Source: Amphimedon queenslandica (lineage: Eukaryota > Porifera > Demospongiae > Haplosclerida > Niphatidae). From it: a DNA stretch of 64,000 bases. The translations under genes were made by a program, and so were the position numbers. A model generated the notes under the pieces. It was given only the letters and a program-made list of their open reading frames with translations. It had not been told where the DNA came from and did not search any database. Shown here piece by piece: positions 36,282 through 48,960 of the stretch (positions are counted from its first letter, which is position 1; each line of letters opens with the position of its first letter). Where the stretch lies: the NCBI RefSeq assembly GCF_000090795.2, contig NW_003546259.1:256054-320053 (forward strand), in the 5' to 3' direction.

Positions 36282-36659
36282 TATTTTGATTGTATACCAT
36301 CGTTGCTTTCATCATCAGGTGTTATATGTCTGGATTATACATTTAAATTGACTGCCAGCATTGGCTATTTATGACCAAATGGAAGATGACTATCACAGTA
36401 TAATTGTGTTGTTTTGGTAATAAATAATATATATCATATCATGGATGTTTACTATACGTACTTCTTTAAGTGAGTGTAAACCAATTTTAATTACATTAAA
36501 TCAAAGGTTTCAAAAAAGCCAAATACTAGTGAATACTGTATATGTTGACAATTGTTGTCTGTCAAGGACACAACTCCGCAATATACTTTGGTATTGCTGT
36601 GTCTATTAAGTTTGATCTCTTTCACGCAGCTCAGAAATTAACTATATATATTCCAAGAC

Positions 36660-38260
36660 TTATCTTTTTTCACATTTTTGTGTAGCAGACATAAAGTTCC
36701 TGTTCAGGCAAAAATCTGATTTAGGAAGTAAAAGAACACAGCCTACAGCAAGCAAGGAAATTTTACATGGCAATATTAACTCTTTTCAAAAAATGTGGCA
36801 ACAAACACATGCTAAAGGATCTTTTGTGTTTAATGACTAAGGGAAGAAGTGACACTTATAAAGGAACATGTTTTGAAAGGCTGTTTATCAGACATTGATG
36901 CTGGTTGTGGAACTAATAAAAACGAGGCCCTTCTTAGATCTTTAAGGCCCTTTTTTCTCTTGTTGCAGAATGGGCACCACTGTAGCACTTGCTCTATTAA
37001 CAATATTGTTACATAATCATAACCAGAAAGTTAGTTTAAGGAATGGCTTTTCAACAAAGGTTATAGTATCATCGAAAGCTTTTTATCTTGGGAAGTCACA
37101 AAATACTAGATGCATTAAAATATTTGGGATTATGCTAAAAATATGACTGTCCTATTCCACTTTGGTTGCTCGGGCAAGAACAATTAATTCACCAATTAAT
37201 TGTAACAGTCACTCATCTTCCAGATGAGAACAATGATGTTTCTAATGATGCACTATTGGATTTATTCGTAAGAGCTGAAGCATCATGGAAAATATCAAAA
37301 TAAATGCTGCAAAACAGTACATATCCACACATATACCAATATAAACATGCTCCTTTTATGTCATCTGTAAACTGCCTTGACATCTCAAGGAACAGTTCAC
37401 AGAAAACTTGTGAAAGTCATCATGAGATACTTTAACATTGCTTCAATCATTGGATTTTAAGTCAATCAAAGTTACTGGAATGGCAACATCTTTTTTTCAT
37501 CTGTTGCTTATTATACTACGGAAAATAGTATGAAATTTTCTAATAATTATTTTGTCAAACACAATGTTGATTATTCAGGTGAGATTCCACAAGTTGCCTG
37601 TAATTTACATGGAATTACTGTTTAGAAATAGAAATCACATTCATCAGATTAGGAAGTGTTTGACTGCTGGTGTTTGAGTAAGTCATGAAATTGAAAAATT
37701 AGAAAATCCTGGATTTTATCAAAGTTTACTTGGTAACACCATGCCAATGGCAATATCAAATGCACTTCATCTCAGTAAATTATATTCTGCTCTGCAAAGC
37801 ACCATCCTGTAACACATGTAACAACTAGAGGATAGGCTTGAAACACAAGTATATGTATCATATAGTTATTATGACTGCGGTCACTATTATGCAGTTTCAC
37901 CTGTGTAATATTACCTCCTGATGACAGCACAAAAGCTTCTTGTAGGTGTAGTTTCAATGATAAAGATGGGGAATTGTAATGTGATAAAGAGCAAATATAC
38001 TACTCAAGTTCACTGTAAATGTGCTTAGGCCAAGCAAGCTTATAGTAATCTGTGTCATTGCAGAAATTGTAGCAATCCACATGGGAAAGTAACTTCAAAG
38101 CATCAAACAATAAAAAGATTTACACATAGTTCCAGAGGAGAAGTTTGTAACAGTGCTACCATCTTACACCATTCAGGAGAACTAAAATCAACTGGATCTC
38201 CTACACAATTACAGTACTTATTTATATAAAACTTAATTCAACATTGTGGGAAGCATAATG
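36660..38260 (+). pseudogene. Old coding remnant with Cys-rich tail
   Basis: Degenerate plus-strand frames with protein-like runs (PIPLWLLGQEQLIHQLIVTV near 37,155-37,215; HEIEKLENPGFYQSLLGN near 37,690). At about 38,005-38,095 there is a Cys-rich block ending LCHCRNCSNPHGK, like the CXC (tesmin-type) fingers seen at the tail of some TE proteins. Many breaks. It may be a second copy or the end of the P-loop family unit. Confidence 0.35.
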
Positions 38261-39814
38261 TAGATGCTTCATTGGAGTCCTTAACTAAGATAAAGAATAG
38301 AGTGATAGACCCTTTGAATGCTCTCAACATTTCAGTCCCGGTAACTCCGAAATCACATGTGGAAATGAGCTAAGCCATTAAGGAATATGAAAACAATTTG
38401 AAAATTTTTCAGTATATCTCTATTGCACAGCTACATTTGAACATATAACTTGTTAGTCATATTTTGTTTTTTATGACTATTTTTGTTGATTAACTACTCA
38501 GTTTAGTGAATCTGTCTCAGTTTCTTTTAGGCTCTATCAATACCTTCAAAATGATTGTTTAATCTCAAACTCATTAAACTATTTACAATAATGCTTCATT
38601 TTTTAGCTACACATGCAATTATTCATTATATTATTATTGACAATACAATCAAACTGTTAAACAAATACAACTGTACATACAACCAATGCAACTTATGATA
38701 AAATACATGCAACCAAAATAACGATACTAACTTAATAACCACAAATAATGACCAGTACTATCATTACAACCAGTACTACCACTACAATTCCTATATCCAG
38801 TTTCTTCAGTTTTAAGGCAGTAGCCACCTTCTCAGAGGGGAGTCGCTATGCTACAAAATGGCTGGTGAGTCACACTTAAGCTGTCATATCTCACGAATGA
38901 AGAAAAGTCAAGCAATTCTGCACATAATTTTTGCTCTCCATGTTTTCCTTTACCTGCTGTTGCCTTCAAAGGTACCATAGCTTGAACTATGCAAAAGTTA
39001 CTTGTAAACTGTTTCTGTTCTTAAATGCTGCAACTTTTGCCACCTTGGAAAGGAACAAGAGTTTATTATAGAGAAAAAACAACTTTTTGTGTACCTAATT
39101 GGCAAATAAAATGCTCTGAAGAGCTTGACTAAAAAAGTAGCATCAGCTAAAATATCATCCATGAGTGAAAATTTTCCTATCACACACACACTGACAGCAC
39201 GAGCGCAATAGTCTCACCTATATGCCTATGGCGTGGGCGAGGGCAGTAAAAGGCACCTAAATGGTAAAAGCAGAAGTTAGACATGTATTGAAGTACATGT
39301 ATATATGACTAGGAGAAAAAGGCAAAAGAGAGGAAAGGACATCATGAGACAAAGATTATACAGTATAGTTGGAAATTTTGGAAGGAGTAAAATTTGACAA
39401 ACTGCTAAAATTTGCTGAATTTAATTTGGCGAACCTGACCACGTGCCATTAAATGTACGCATAATGGCTGATAATGGTGAATATTCATTTTGGAAAATAG
39501 CTACGAAAACGCCAATTCGCCAAATTCAATTCCCACATAAATTTTTATCCATAAGGTACAACAAATTGAGAACGAAGAAATGCATAAAAATAGATACATG
39601 TACATGTACATCTACAAGTATTGGGATAGAGAATAATTGTATTATGAATCTGTTATTGTATTATTGAAACATCATGCATTTACAGCTATAAGATACCACG
39701 TAGCAAATAATACAAGATAGATGACAGTATTGTAAATATTACGCACAGTGTGGAAGTTTGAACCTTAATGGTAATGAAACTGAGCACCATTATATTACAT
39801 TACTAACATAGGTA
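38261..39814. other. No gene seen; weak simple repeats
   Basis: At about 38,690-38,810 a degenerate CAACCA/AGTACTA-type repeat faintly resembles the 18-bp minisatellite on the other strand. Around 39,400-39,530 the motif TTTGGCGAA and its reverse appear and could mark the 5' end of the pogo-like element that follows, but I could not prove terminal repeats. Confidence 0.35.
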
Positions 39815-40948
39815 AGGCTGTAAGAGGCCACAAGGGATGATGTCTCACTTGCTACTTCTATTCTAAAACTTGACCCAAAGTATAGGGAACGTCCTTTGTT
39901 GTTGGGAGAAGAGCTTGACAAGCATGTTACAGAATATATTGCTGAACTGCATAGAAATGGTGGAGTAATAAATGCTTATATCGTTTCGTCAGCAGCCAAG
40001 GGGATGGTAAAGAATTATGATGCAAATTTGTTGAAGTGTAACGGTGGCCATATTACTTGCGACCTACTGTGGGCTAAAGCTTTGCTGAGACGAATGGGTT
40101 ATGTAAAACGTAAGGCAAACACTAAGTCAAAAGTATCTGTTGAGAGGTTTGAATTGTTGAAAGCTCAATTCAATTTTGACATAAAAGTTATTATTGAATT
40201 GGAAGAAGTGCCGGAGAATTAATTATAAACTGGGACCATGCAGGAATTAATTATGTCCCAAGTAGCAACTGAAAAATGGCTGAGGAAGTGTCTTCAATAG
40301 TTGAAATTGTGGGATTAGGTGACATGCGCCAAATTAGTGCTGTCCTTTCTTGTTCCCTTAGTGGCGACTTTCTTCCCCCTCAAGTTATATTTTCTGGTAA
40401 AACTCCTAAATGCCTACCATCTGTTTCATATCCAAGCAACTGGCATATTACTTACACAGAGAACCATTTGGCCAACGAAAAGACAACCATTGATTACATC
40501 CACAAAATTCTCCTTCCATATATTAGTAATGTTTGTCAAAGTCTTTCCCTTAGTAGCAACCATACCGCACTTGTAGTATTTGACAGGTTTAAGGGACAAT
40601 GTACTTTAACTGTTTTGCAACTGTTATATAACAATCATATCGAAATAGCTATTGTCCCAGCAAACCTTACAGACCGCTTCCAACCACTTGACATATGTGT
40701 GAACAAATCTGTTAAGGAACATTTACGTAGAGAATTCTCCTTGTGGTATTCTGATCAGCTTTGCAGTAAAATTCAGTGTTTCAGCTGGCACACCCAATGT
40801 TCAGTTGCTTGAAACAGTAGATTTAAGTATGTCAACTCTGAAACCACTGGGGGCTAAATGGTTAGTTTCAATGTATGATTATTTGAAGGGAAACAAGGAG
40901 ATCATTATAAATAGATTCTCTAAAGCAGGAATTAACAGTAAAAATTGA
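39815..40948 (+). pseudogene. pogo/Tigger-like transposase (DDE_1), broken
   Basis: The N-terminal DNA-binding part has RPLLLGEELDKHVTEYI and NGGVINAYIVSSAAKG (39,870-40,000). The DDE_1 core has INWDHAGINYVP (first Asp), VEIVGLGDMRQISAVLS, FDRFKGQCT (second Asp) and RFQPLDICVNKSVKEH (third Asp), so all three catalytic acids remain. The tail STLKPLGAKWLVSMYDYL ends at TGA 40,946-40,948. Breaks: a frame change near 40,215, TGA at 40,270-40,272 where the family usually has Trp, and a frame change near 40,790. Such enzymes insert at TA. Terminal repeats not found. Confidence 0.82.
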
Positions 40949-41102
40949 TGCAAGTAATGAAGGAATAAATATTGATTTTGTGTTGATAATTATTATGAAA
41001 ATGTATTTGCTATTCCTATAATCAATAGTAATTTCATCTAATATACCTGTTAGTTAATAATAATAGTCCACAATTATAATAATGAAAAATGTGCATAGAA
41101 CT

Positions 41103-42095
41103 TTAACTGATTTGTAATGGAAATGGGGTGATATTTTTTGCCTCAGAACAGTCCGTAAGATGTTCCCTCATGCTTTGCTGATAAAATTGTACTGCTTTAG
41201 GATCCTGCCCATTAAGCACAGCAGTAGCCATTGCAATGGCGAATAGGCCACAGTCTTTATTCCCAATTTGTTTTTGAGTTTTATCAAGCTGAACACGAGG
41301 GCTTTTGCCTATTAGTGGTTGAAAAACTTATTTGATAATATTCCATGTATTAGCACTAACGCTGGAGAACACGGAATCATAGATCTCAACTGTATTATCT
41401 CTTTTTCGAAAATTTGATGCTAGAACCCAATGATTGCAACGATTGTGGATTATTTGTAATCTATGATCAATCTTTATTTGAGACTTTGTAATCCATAATG
41501 GATTCTGTAATCTTTTTGTATTAGGAAACTGATGATGCAGTAGCAATTGTGCAGCTGCCACATGACTATCAGCTAAAAATTCACCACTTCGAAGTCTAGA
41601 TGTAGGTCCATAATTTATATAAATCCATCCTTTATCCTCATGATTAGCTGGACCATCAGCAACAGAATCAGCATCAACAACACCTTCATTGTCCAAGTTC
41701 AACTTCTGTCATTTAAGAGGTGGCTCATCAGGGGTGGATGTTTCAAGAGATTCGTTTTGGATGTCTTTTGGAGTAAGTTCTAACAATTTCTTTACTTTTG
41801 CAATATCTTTGTCACTTCCACTGAATGTAAGACAACATGGCACCTCCAAGCCTCTTTGAGGCAAGTCATATAAATGTCTGTTCCCTGTAACTTCACAAGT
41901 AATACTCCCTCGTCTAAAAAACAGGCAGCAAACTGATGATATAGAACGGGGGATATGACCTACTATAGGTGTAGTACAGGCAGAATGATCCGAGGTAGAA
42001 TGGGCTGTATGAACAGATACAGCATATGGATCATGTATGTTGCCTAATTCGGGCTCACAATGAAGTAGTTCTTCTAGGTAAGGTGTCCAAATATC
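41103..42095 (-). pseudogene. HIRAN-like plus Ulp1/C48-like protease protein, copy 1
   Basis: First half (about 41,710-42,095): IWTPYLEELLHCEPELGN, HDPYAVSVH, VGHIPRSIS, then CEVTGNRHL, the pattern of a HIRAN domain, a DNA-end-binding fold. Second half (41,103-41,702): GEFLADSHVAAAQLLLHHQF, CNHWVLASNF (His), VEIYDSVFSS (Asp), QKQIGNKDCGLFAIAMATAV (Gln and Cys), a full Ulp1/SENP-type Cys protease signature, then a short tail to TAA at 41,103. One TGA near 41,706 separates the halves, and a frame or stop defect lies near 41,327. The N-terminus before WTPYL is not resolved. Ulp1-like domains in transposons may remove SUMO-like tags; that role is inference. Confidence 0.65.
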
Positions 42096-44731
42096 TTAGT
42101 AAATGTGATGTCCTCCTTTAACAGAAACAAACTTGAAGGAACAGGACATTTTCTTCTAACAGCAGCAATATGGGTCTTATCAAGCGTGCATTTCCTTTTG
42201 GAATGAGCATCCTGTTCCAGGTAACTAAAATTACTATTCTTTTGTAATCCTTTATACATAGATAATAACATATGCTACATTAGATTTCTTGTGGACTTAA
42301 ATGAAACACAGAGGTCAACAACTTTTATAACTGACATGCATAAATACGCTTACATTGTATAACAGAACCCATGGGAAGAAATTTAAGAATTTCACCGCAT
42401 CCCATCATGCATAATATTTTCAGAGTCTAAAATAATTAGCGGACATAATTTTCTGACAATTTTGGTGAATTGTCCGCCAAATTCTGTTGTTCCATCAATG
42501 TGTCTAAGCAATATAATCTTTGAAAGCATTGAAACAATTCAACTAACGAACATGTCCAAACACTGAGTTTTCCACAAAGCATGCTACATGTAAGTAAGCA
42601 TGCTGGCAAGCACTACAATAGAGTCCATGGCATTTGGAGCTAATTAAAATAATTCATAGCAATCTAAATTTCATTAGAATAAGCTCAAACTTTCCAAACA
42701 ACATAAGTATTAACATGTTTATGTATGTGGAATAATATATAAACTAAGATTTTTTTTCTTTTTTGACAAAATTTGGCCAAATTTTTAACAGGGACTTTGT
42801 CCAGATTTTTGAGCAACTTTAAAAATTTGTATAAAATCCAAATCTAGTTAGAATCAAGTAAATGTTGATACACCAGAGAAAAAGTTACAAAAATGAAGAA
42901 TTCTTTCCTTTTCCTTTGTCTAAATATCCTGTACTATTAGTAGTGCTGTGGCTTTATTAAGTAGGATTCACCCCACATCAATATGGCTGCCATGGCTTTT
43001 GCAGCCTCGCAATTTGTACTGTGTCGTTCACCCTCTGTGGATCAACTTTTGAGCAACTGACGACCGACTGACAAGAAGCTGCTTGAGAATTATGCCAATA
43101 TTATGTGGAAATCATTTATGACCAATTCAATGAACGATTTAATTAAGCACAATTGCTGAACATTCTTTGAATGTAAATTAAGGCTGTGTGCATGTATGTT
43201 ATCATACCTTATTATTTTATTACAAATGTATCTTACACTTATTATAGGTCGTAACAGGGTACCTAACTGGATAATGGCCAATAACAATCAAGTGGTTTCT
43301 GTATGACAATCAATTGTTCCTGACCCTGATGCTGTTAGATTATATCAATTTAGAGAGGGGTCGTTTTACATTACTTAGTTCCTTTGGTCATGATCCATTG
43401 TCTGATAATCCTTAGCTGGTTGAAGGAGAACAGAGATTTGGACAGCAATAGCTTGACTTTGGATCGTTCTTCTACACTGTCGTTAATGGAGATTATTCCT
43501 CATTTAGTGATGGACTTTTGAACTTCCATCATGTAAGCCAGCAGTTAGAATCAATGATATGTATATCGTCAAGAGCTATAGTAATAAACTTTATTTTTTT
43601 AAAATTAATTTCCTATCTTGCACAAGGCACTTCCAGAGACACTACCTAGATCTAGTGCTCCTTTGCATGCAGACAATAATGAATTACTTTGGTTTGCAAA
43701 TGGCATGTGTATGAGGACATATTAAAACTGAGCTTATATAGATCTATGACAAGGAGAGAAGATAGCCTGGAAGAAAGCATGACAAATCCAGCTACTTTAT
43801 GTTTCAAATTCCATTGATTTACCATGGTATTTTAGACTAGTATAATTCATAAAGTAAATGAAGCACAAATGCCTGCATAATAAATGCTGGTTAAATGCAT
43901 GGCTATGATAATTTTCAGTGACATACAAGCTCAATCTTGAAATGATGTACATTGGTTAGTATATGAATCTAAAAGAATCATTTCTTCTAATCAGATGACT
44001 GTATCAAAATTATTCTAGGAACACCTTTGTAAAAAAATATATCTTATTGCTGTTAAAGAAATTATTGGTATTACAAAGCATATTATGAACTATGTAAGCA
44101 CACATAAAAAATTATTATAATATCACACATGCCCACAAGAATCCAGTAGTACTTCTCCATGATGATGGTTGCAAGGTAATGGTTGTGGAGTTAGTTGTGA
44201 GGAATTCAATGCACAAATGAAACCTAAGGGACAAAGAGATGGAATGAAGGTGAGAAAAGGAGAGAAAAGAGAACATGCACTGAGTGGTCATCTGTCTTCG
44301 TTAACTTGCCCTTTAAAATGTATTATGCTTGGCCATGCATATCTTGGAATATTTTAAGTGGCTCTGCAAACATGTCAAGTTTAAATTCTTAACCTGTATG
44401 GTAATTAGTCATACTTGAATATGTAAAAAAAACTGTAATCCGAGAAACACATTACTAGGCTTAGTATAGAGATTATGCAATTACGTCATAAATTAAACAA
44501 TAGCTTAGCAACTGTCACTAGGGTGCCATTTTGTGGGGCAAATGCATTAATACAGTATAACTGTAATTTATGCCGTAATATCTCTCATATTTGGCTTAAA
44601 CTTGCAAAGTTCTGGCAGTATTCGCTACTCTCCCCACTACTACAAACTCAATGAAGTTGCTAGAAGTTGTTATAGACAAATACTAGTAAGTCTAGGAGGT
44701 ATAGATGATATAGCTAACAGAGCTAGCCTGC
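42096..44731. other. Mostly non-coding, weak remnants
   Basis: Open frames at 42,074-42,271, 43,090-43,287 and 44,169-44,357 are not recognised. A possible coding remnant near 43,283-43,375 reads VPDPDAVRLYQFREGSFYIT. Near 42,436-42,480 is a motif pair GCGGACA/TGTCCGC. Nothing else could be supported. Confidence 0.35.
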
Positions 44732-44901
44732 ATGGCTAGAGAAGACTGGCCCAATTGGCCAAGGGTAAAATACCCCGATGGACTCATTAAAACTCCCTGT
44801 GTTTATACCGGGAAAAGTTTGAAAGCATATAAATCTCTAGATTTTTACTGTTATCATACTAATGGATGGGTTGGTTTGGTTGAAGTATGTAGAATTTTGA
44901 G
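44732..44901 (+). CDS. First exon of a YqaJ/SWIM-type transposon gene (partial)
   Basis: ATG 44,732 reads MAREDWPNWPRVKYPDGLI and later YTGKSLKAYKSLDFYCY, ending at a consensus donor GAG|GTAAGC. The YTxxxLKAYKSLDxY signature is, from memory, the N-terminus of proteins with SWIM and YqaJ recombinase domains that travel with some DNA transposons. No later exons were found in the next kilobase, so the gene is probably truncated. Confidence 0.45.
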
Positions 44902-44929
44902 GTAAGCTAACCCCAACTTTATAGTAACA

Positions 44930-44954
44930 GCCTTTGTGAGACACTCACAAAGGC
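44930..44954. repeat. Perfect 11-bp hairpin
   Basis: GCCTTTGTGAG, loop ACA, CTCACAAAGGC, just inside the putative intron after the exon at 44,732-44,901. Confidence 0.9.
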
Positions 44955-45595
44955 TCTCCACAAAGATATATAATACAACATAAATAAAACTTACATGACC
45001 TGAGTAATAATGCTTTTCTGATTTACCAAATCTCTAAAAAATTACTTAAGAATGAATGGGGTGTGGTGGCACATTTTAACAACTAAATTTGAGCTGAATC
45101 AGCTGAGAAATAGTGCCTCAACACACCTAGAAAAGTAAAATAAAAAACATTAATAGTTTTTTGTAACAACAAATCAATTTATTACCTGCTTTATTAGTTA
45201 TAGGATATCCAGTTCAAGTCAGATTCACCATTCATTCCTGTATCAGGAATTACCATTCACCGCCTTAGATTATGACTGATGATATAGTGCATTTTATAAC
45301 AGTATTATTTTTATGTTAGTCATACCTACTATACGCTATGCTCATTGTGAGAGCAATTTAGGACATTGTTACCTAGTTTTGCAGGCTGCTAACCTGTCTC
45401 AAGTTCTGATAAATGCCCAACATGCATGGCTTTCAGTAATTCCGTTTCAAAATGTGTGACATTTATCCTTCATGCAGTGCTTTAAATTTAAATCATATTT
45501 TTGTTTTGTTTTAAGTGTGCATTTTGGTAGCCAATTAAACAATCCCTCCTTAATCATTAATTTTAATTTCTCACTGACTTTACGTATCATTTAAT
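44955..45595. other. Intergenic, no gene seen
   Basis: AT-rich, no motif recognised. Confidence 0.45.
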
Positions 45596-47061
45596 TCACA
45601 GACTATGCAATGCTTTCAAGCAGATAAAATTCACTGTGTCTGGCAAATGAAAGGAAAAATAAAGGTTCTTTTTTTGATGCAAACTTCCAGTAGGGTATGG
45701 GCATTTGATATCTGGATCTGTAATAGGAAATGCATCAAAGGTTTTGGCTTCTAAACACTTGCACAAAGGAGATCTTAAGTTTTCTTGATCAAAATGAATA
45801 GATGAAATATCAGGTCTGTAAGCACTTGTGCAATTGCTGTAGCAAAAGCAATAGCAAACATGCGACAGTCTACAGAGCCTTGTTGCTTCTTGCATGGAAC
45901 CATGATGTACTTTAAAGGAAAATTAAAAAGTCTGTTAAAAACAAATGTGGTTGTGGAGTCCACACTGCTGTACACTGAGTCATATACTAGGAAATCACCA
46001 ACCTCACAACCCATTGTTGATACGGTAATCCATGGCAATGAGCATGGCAGTGAATGATTTAAAGATAATTGTGCTGCAAAGCCCCCAACATTGGTAGGTT
46101 TGACATTAAAGTCCATTTGCATTCACCTGAGCCCAGGAGTGATTACAGACCCCACCCAATAATTAACACAATGCAATAATATTAGGAAAAGTATGGCTGT
46201 ACTTTCTGCATGGGTTATACAACCAACTTGAAGCTAAAGAGCTATAGCTGCTTCTTGAGTATCACAATAGATGCGGCAAAGGAGAGGAATGCACAGGTAT
46301 GTTTATTTTTACAATACGAACTGTAAGTCAAAAGTTATTGCAAGAAAACTAGGGCTCAGGTGAACACAAATGGACCGTAGTAAGGTTGAGAACAATCCTT
46401 TAACAGCTGAAAACTGATAATGAAGGCTCTTTTGCTAAGCTTGCCACAGATGACATCCCTTTCACTGCTCATCAACTGGTTGCACAAATCAAGAGACACC
46501 CAAATAGTCGAGTGTCATGGAAATGGCAGGTCAGCATGATTGGTGCCGAGCATGACTCTGGCCATCCATCCTTGTAACATGTTTGGCATCAACTTTTATT
46601 TTTTTGGATGGTGGCGAACTGTCATCATTTCCTGTTGCATTACTTGTTTGCTGATGGGTTTCCTTAATACCCTTCGCAGTGTTCAATCACCACATCAACT
46701 TTACCTGTTAGCAGCTGCTTCATTTTGTCAATGGAGTCCTTGTCTCAAAATGGAGTGTAGAAGGAATTTTCAAGCCACCTTGTACATGGCCTGCTGATCG
46801 TCGTCTCCCAGTAACTGTAAAAGAGATTGATCCTTGTTGTCTGAGAAACAACGAGAAAGAAGCCAAGATTTTACGCGGTAGGTGGCCTACTGTGACTCTA
46901 TCCTTTACAGTAGCAACAGCGTATGGATCATGGAAGTTGTTTGTTTCTCTTACACATATAAACAATTTGCCATCCTCAGCTTCCGAAATGTTTTTGTAAA
47001 CATGGTATCCTCTAACCATTGATGATATAGAATAAAGGGAGTTTGAAGAACCAGCCATCAC
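45596..47061 (-). pseudogene. HIRAN-like plus Ulp1/C48-like protease protein, copy 2
   Basis: The N-terminal HIRAN-like domain is clear at 46,725-47,061, starting at ATG 47,061 or 47,058: SMVRGYHVYKN, FICVRETNNFHDPYAVATV, VTVGHLPRKILASF, SFTVTGRRRS. The protease half at 45,740-46,122 has FLVYDSVYSSVDS (Asp) and KKQQGSVDCRMFAIAFATA (Gln and Cys), followed in another frame by LRSPLCKCLEAKTFDAFP. The His expected before the Asp is not intact. Between the halves an insertion with inverted repeats (46,111-46,375) and frame changes break it. Same domain order as copy 1, which is 3.6 kb away on the same strand. Confidence 0.62.
46111..46375. repeat. Short inverted repeat inside HIRAN-protease copy 2
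   Basis: GTCCATTTGCATTCACCTGA at 46,111 continuing to GCCCAG, and its reverse complement with about two changes at 46,349-46,375. Arms are about 26 bp, with 212 bp between. It looks like a mini-MITE or an inverted duplication. Confidence 0.75.
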
Positions 47062-47946
47062 TATCAGTTAAAGGAAAGCAGCGCGGCTGAGCACGCATGT
47101 GACCACGTGCATGTTACACGTTTATTAATTCGCAACAAATGAACACACCCCCACAAATGTTAATTCTAGCAAAAATGAATTTCTGGACTTTCTGGAACTA
47201 AACCATGAATTGTTTTACCACAAATTTTTTTACTTTTACGGTAGTGAACAAAAGTAAAAATAACAAAAGCAAAGTAACAGAATGTGAACAAGCAACCAAG
47301 GTATAATAAAACATGCAAACAAGTGAAAACAAGTGAAGCAAAATACATGTCATCAAAAGTTACTGTAATTCCAAATCCCCAATTACAATATTATGAAGTA
47401 AAGTAAAGGAATAAGTGTCTTCTCCATTATACTGAATTTCATACTCCAATGACATTGGGTTTAAATCAATGACAGTTCCATTGAACCACACCAATTCATC
47501 TTAGCCTGGAAGCAGTGTCTTATTCCTACCATAAGTTCAGGATGTGTCATAATCATGTGATTTGTTGATGAGACACTAATATCTATTAGCACTGAGGAAC
47601 TTTTCGCTGCCTCCTGTTTTTCAAAAACTTGAGATATCACTATTTTCATGCACTTGTTTCAGTACTTTCTTATGAAAACTGATTCGCAATTTCACAGCAT
47701 CATTTACTTTTTCTGTGTTATACATGATTCTAATCCACTTTCTACTTCAGCTCTCTTTGTCCACAGACTACCAAATTTTGGAACATTTCTTGTCAAATTT
47801 TCTTTCTCCTTTGCCTCCTTCAACTATTCACGACTATTTTCTTCAATCCTTTTCTCCATATTTTGCCTTTGTTTTCTTCCTGTTTCCTCTCTTCTAAACT
47901 TTTCTTTAAATTGGGATTCAAGTTTTCTAGCTGCTTGAAAAATTTC
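47062..47946. other. No gene supported
   Basis: Open frames at 47,461-47,649 and 47,648-47,938 are in T-rich or AT-rich sequence and have no family match. The first could belong to the degenerate element that follows on the minus strand. Confidence 0.35.
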
Positions 47947-48960
47947 CTATCTTTCATCAATCGAAAGATGAGCTATCCAAAATGAGGTCTTGTTATGAGC
48001 AAATGAAACCATAACTTGTAATGACATAAGTTGTGCATTAGGTTTGTCTCTCAAATATTGGACCAAAACAGCAAAATCTCTGTCAAGTGACACATGTAAT
48101 AGAAATAGAGGCAATTTTTTGAACAATTTTTTCATCAGTGACATTGTGATAAATGCCATCAGGAAGATGGTCAATCAGGAACCTTTAAATTATGACTGAA
48201 AATGTATTAAAGAGAAGCTGAAGCAACTCTTGTGTCAGATGAATCAGGTCCTTACTAATGCATGCCATACATCATGTATTACAGCATCATTAATACATTT
48301 AGCACTGCCATCAATCAATGTTAATGAATCGTTAGCCCAAGTGTCAAATTTTACTTTAAGTTGATAATAAGTATAACTCATATCCAATACAGGGACTGAA
48401 GACCCTTCCAGTCTTCTCCACAAAGGACCAGCAAAAATTTTGTCAATTAACCCATAAGGTGTACATCTGCAATCAAAATCCGGTTATTCAGATCATCTAA
48501 AACAGACAGGAGTAAAGGATTCACATTTTTTCCATGAACACTTTGCAGAAACTGAACCATGTTATGTTCAAGATAATGCACACTAGCAGCATCATAAAAC
48601 AGAATAATAAAACCATTGCCTATAAACTGTACAAGGGAAGATCAAATATGCCTTTCTGTTTTAAAAACGATGGAAATAATGTGGAAGTGCCACATTGCTG
48701 TAAACTTCGGTGGTAAAATGCCTTTCAAATAAGTTGCGTACCAGATGAGCTGGCATGTGAAGGCTCATTTTCACTAAGTGAAGGTTCCCGTATACTGACA
48801 GTTGTATCCTCAACTAGGCCAAGTACATAGTGCAAACCACAAAATATTGTTCATTCTGGTCAACTGCTTTTCTCTAAAACCGCAAATCCATCTCATTTTT
48901 CTATAATAGTAGGCAAAACATCAGCTGTAATATCATTCAGAAGTTCGTTAAACTATTTTT
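47947..48960 (-). pseudogene. Degenerate transposon-type protein, unnamed family
   Basis: Minus-strand pieces: ADVLPTIIEK; ETIFCGLHYVLGLVEDTT-like run near 48,800-48,860; SLQQCGTSTLFPSFLKQKGI near 48,640-48,700; FLQSVHGKNVNPLLLSVLDD near 48,490-48,550; WRRLEGSSVPVLDMSYTYYQ near 48,360-48,420. I recall this order from multi-copy proteins of fish and coral genomes that have a zinc finger near the start. No catalytic motif can be named. Several frame changes. Confidence 0.4.

Noticed and set aside
3470-46122. A Polinton-like element, since integrase, Ulp1-like protease and P-loop ATPase pieces all occur
   Set aside because: The pieces lie in separate units with different ends and strands, no DNA polymerase or capsid part was seen, and each fits a different family better.
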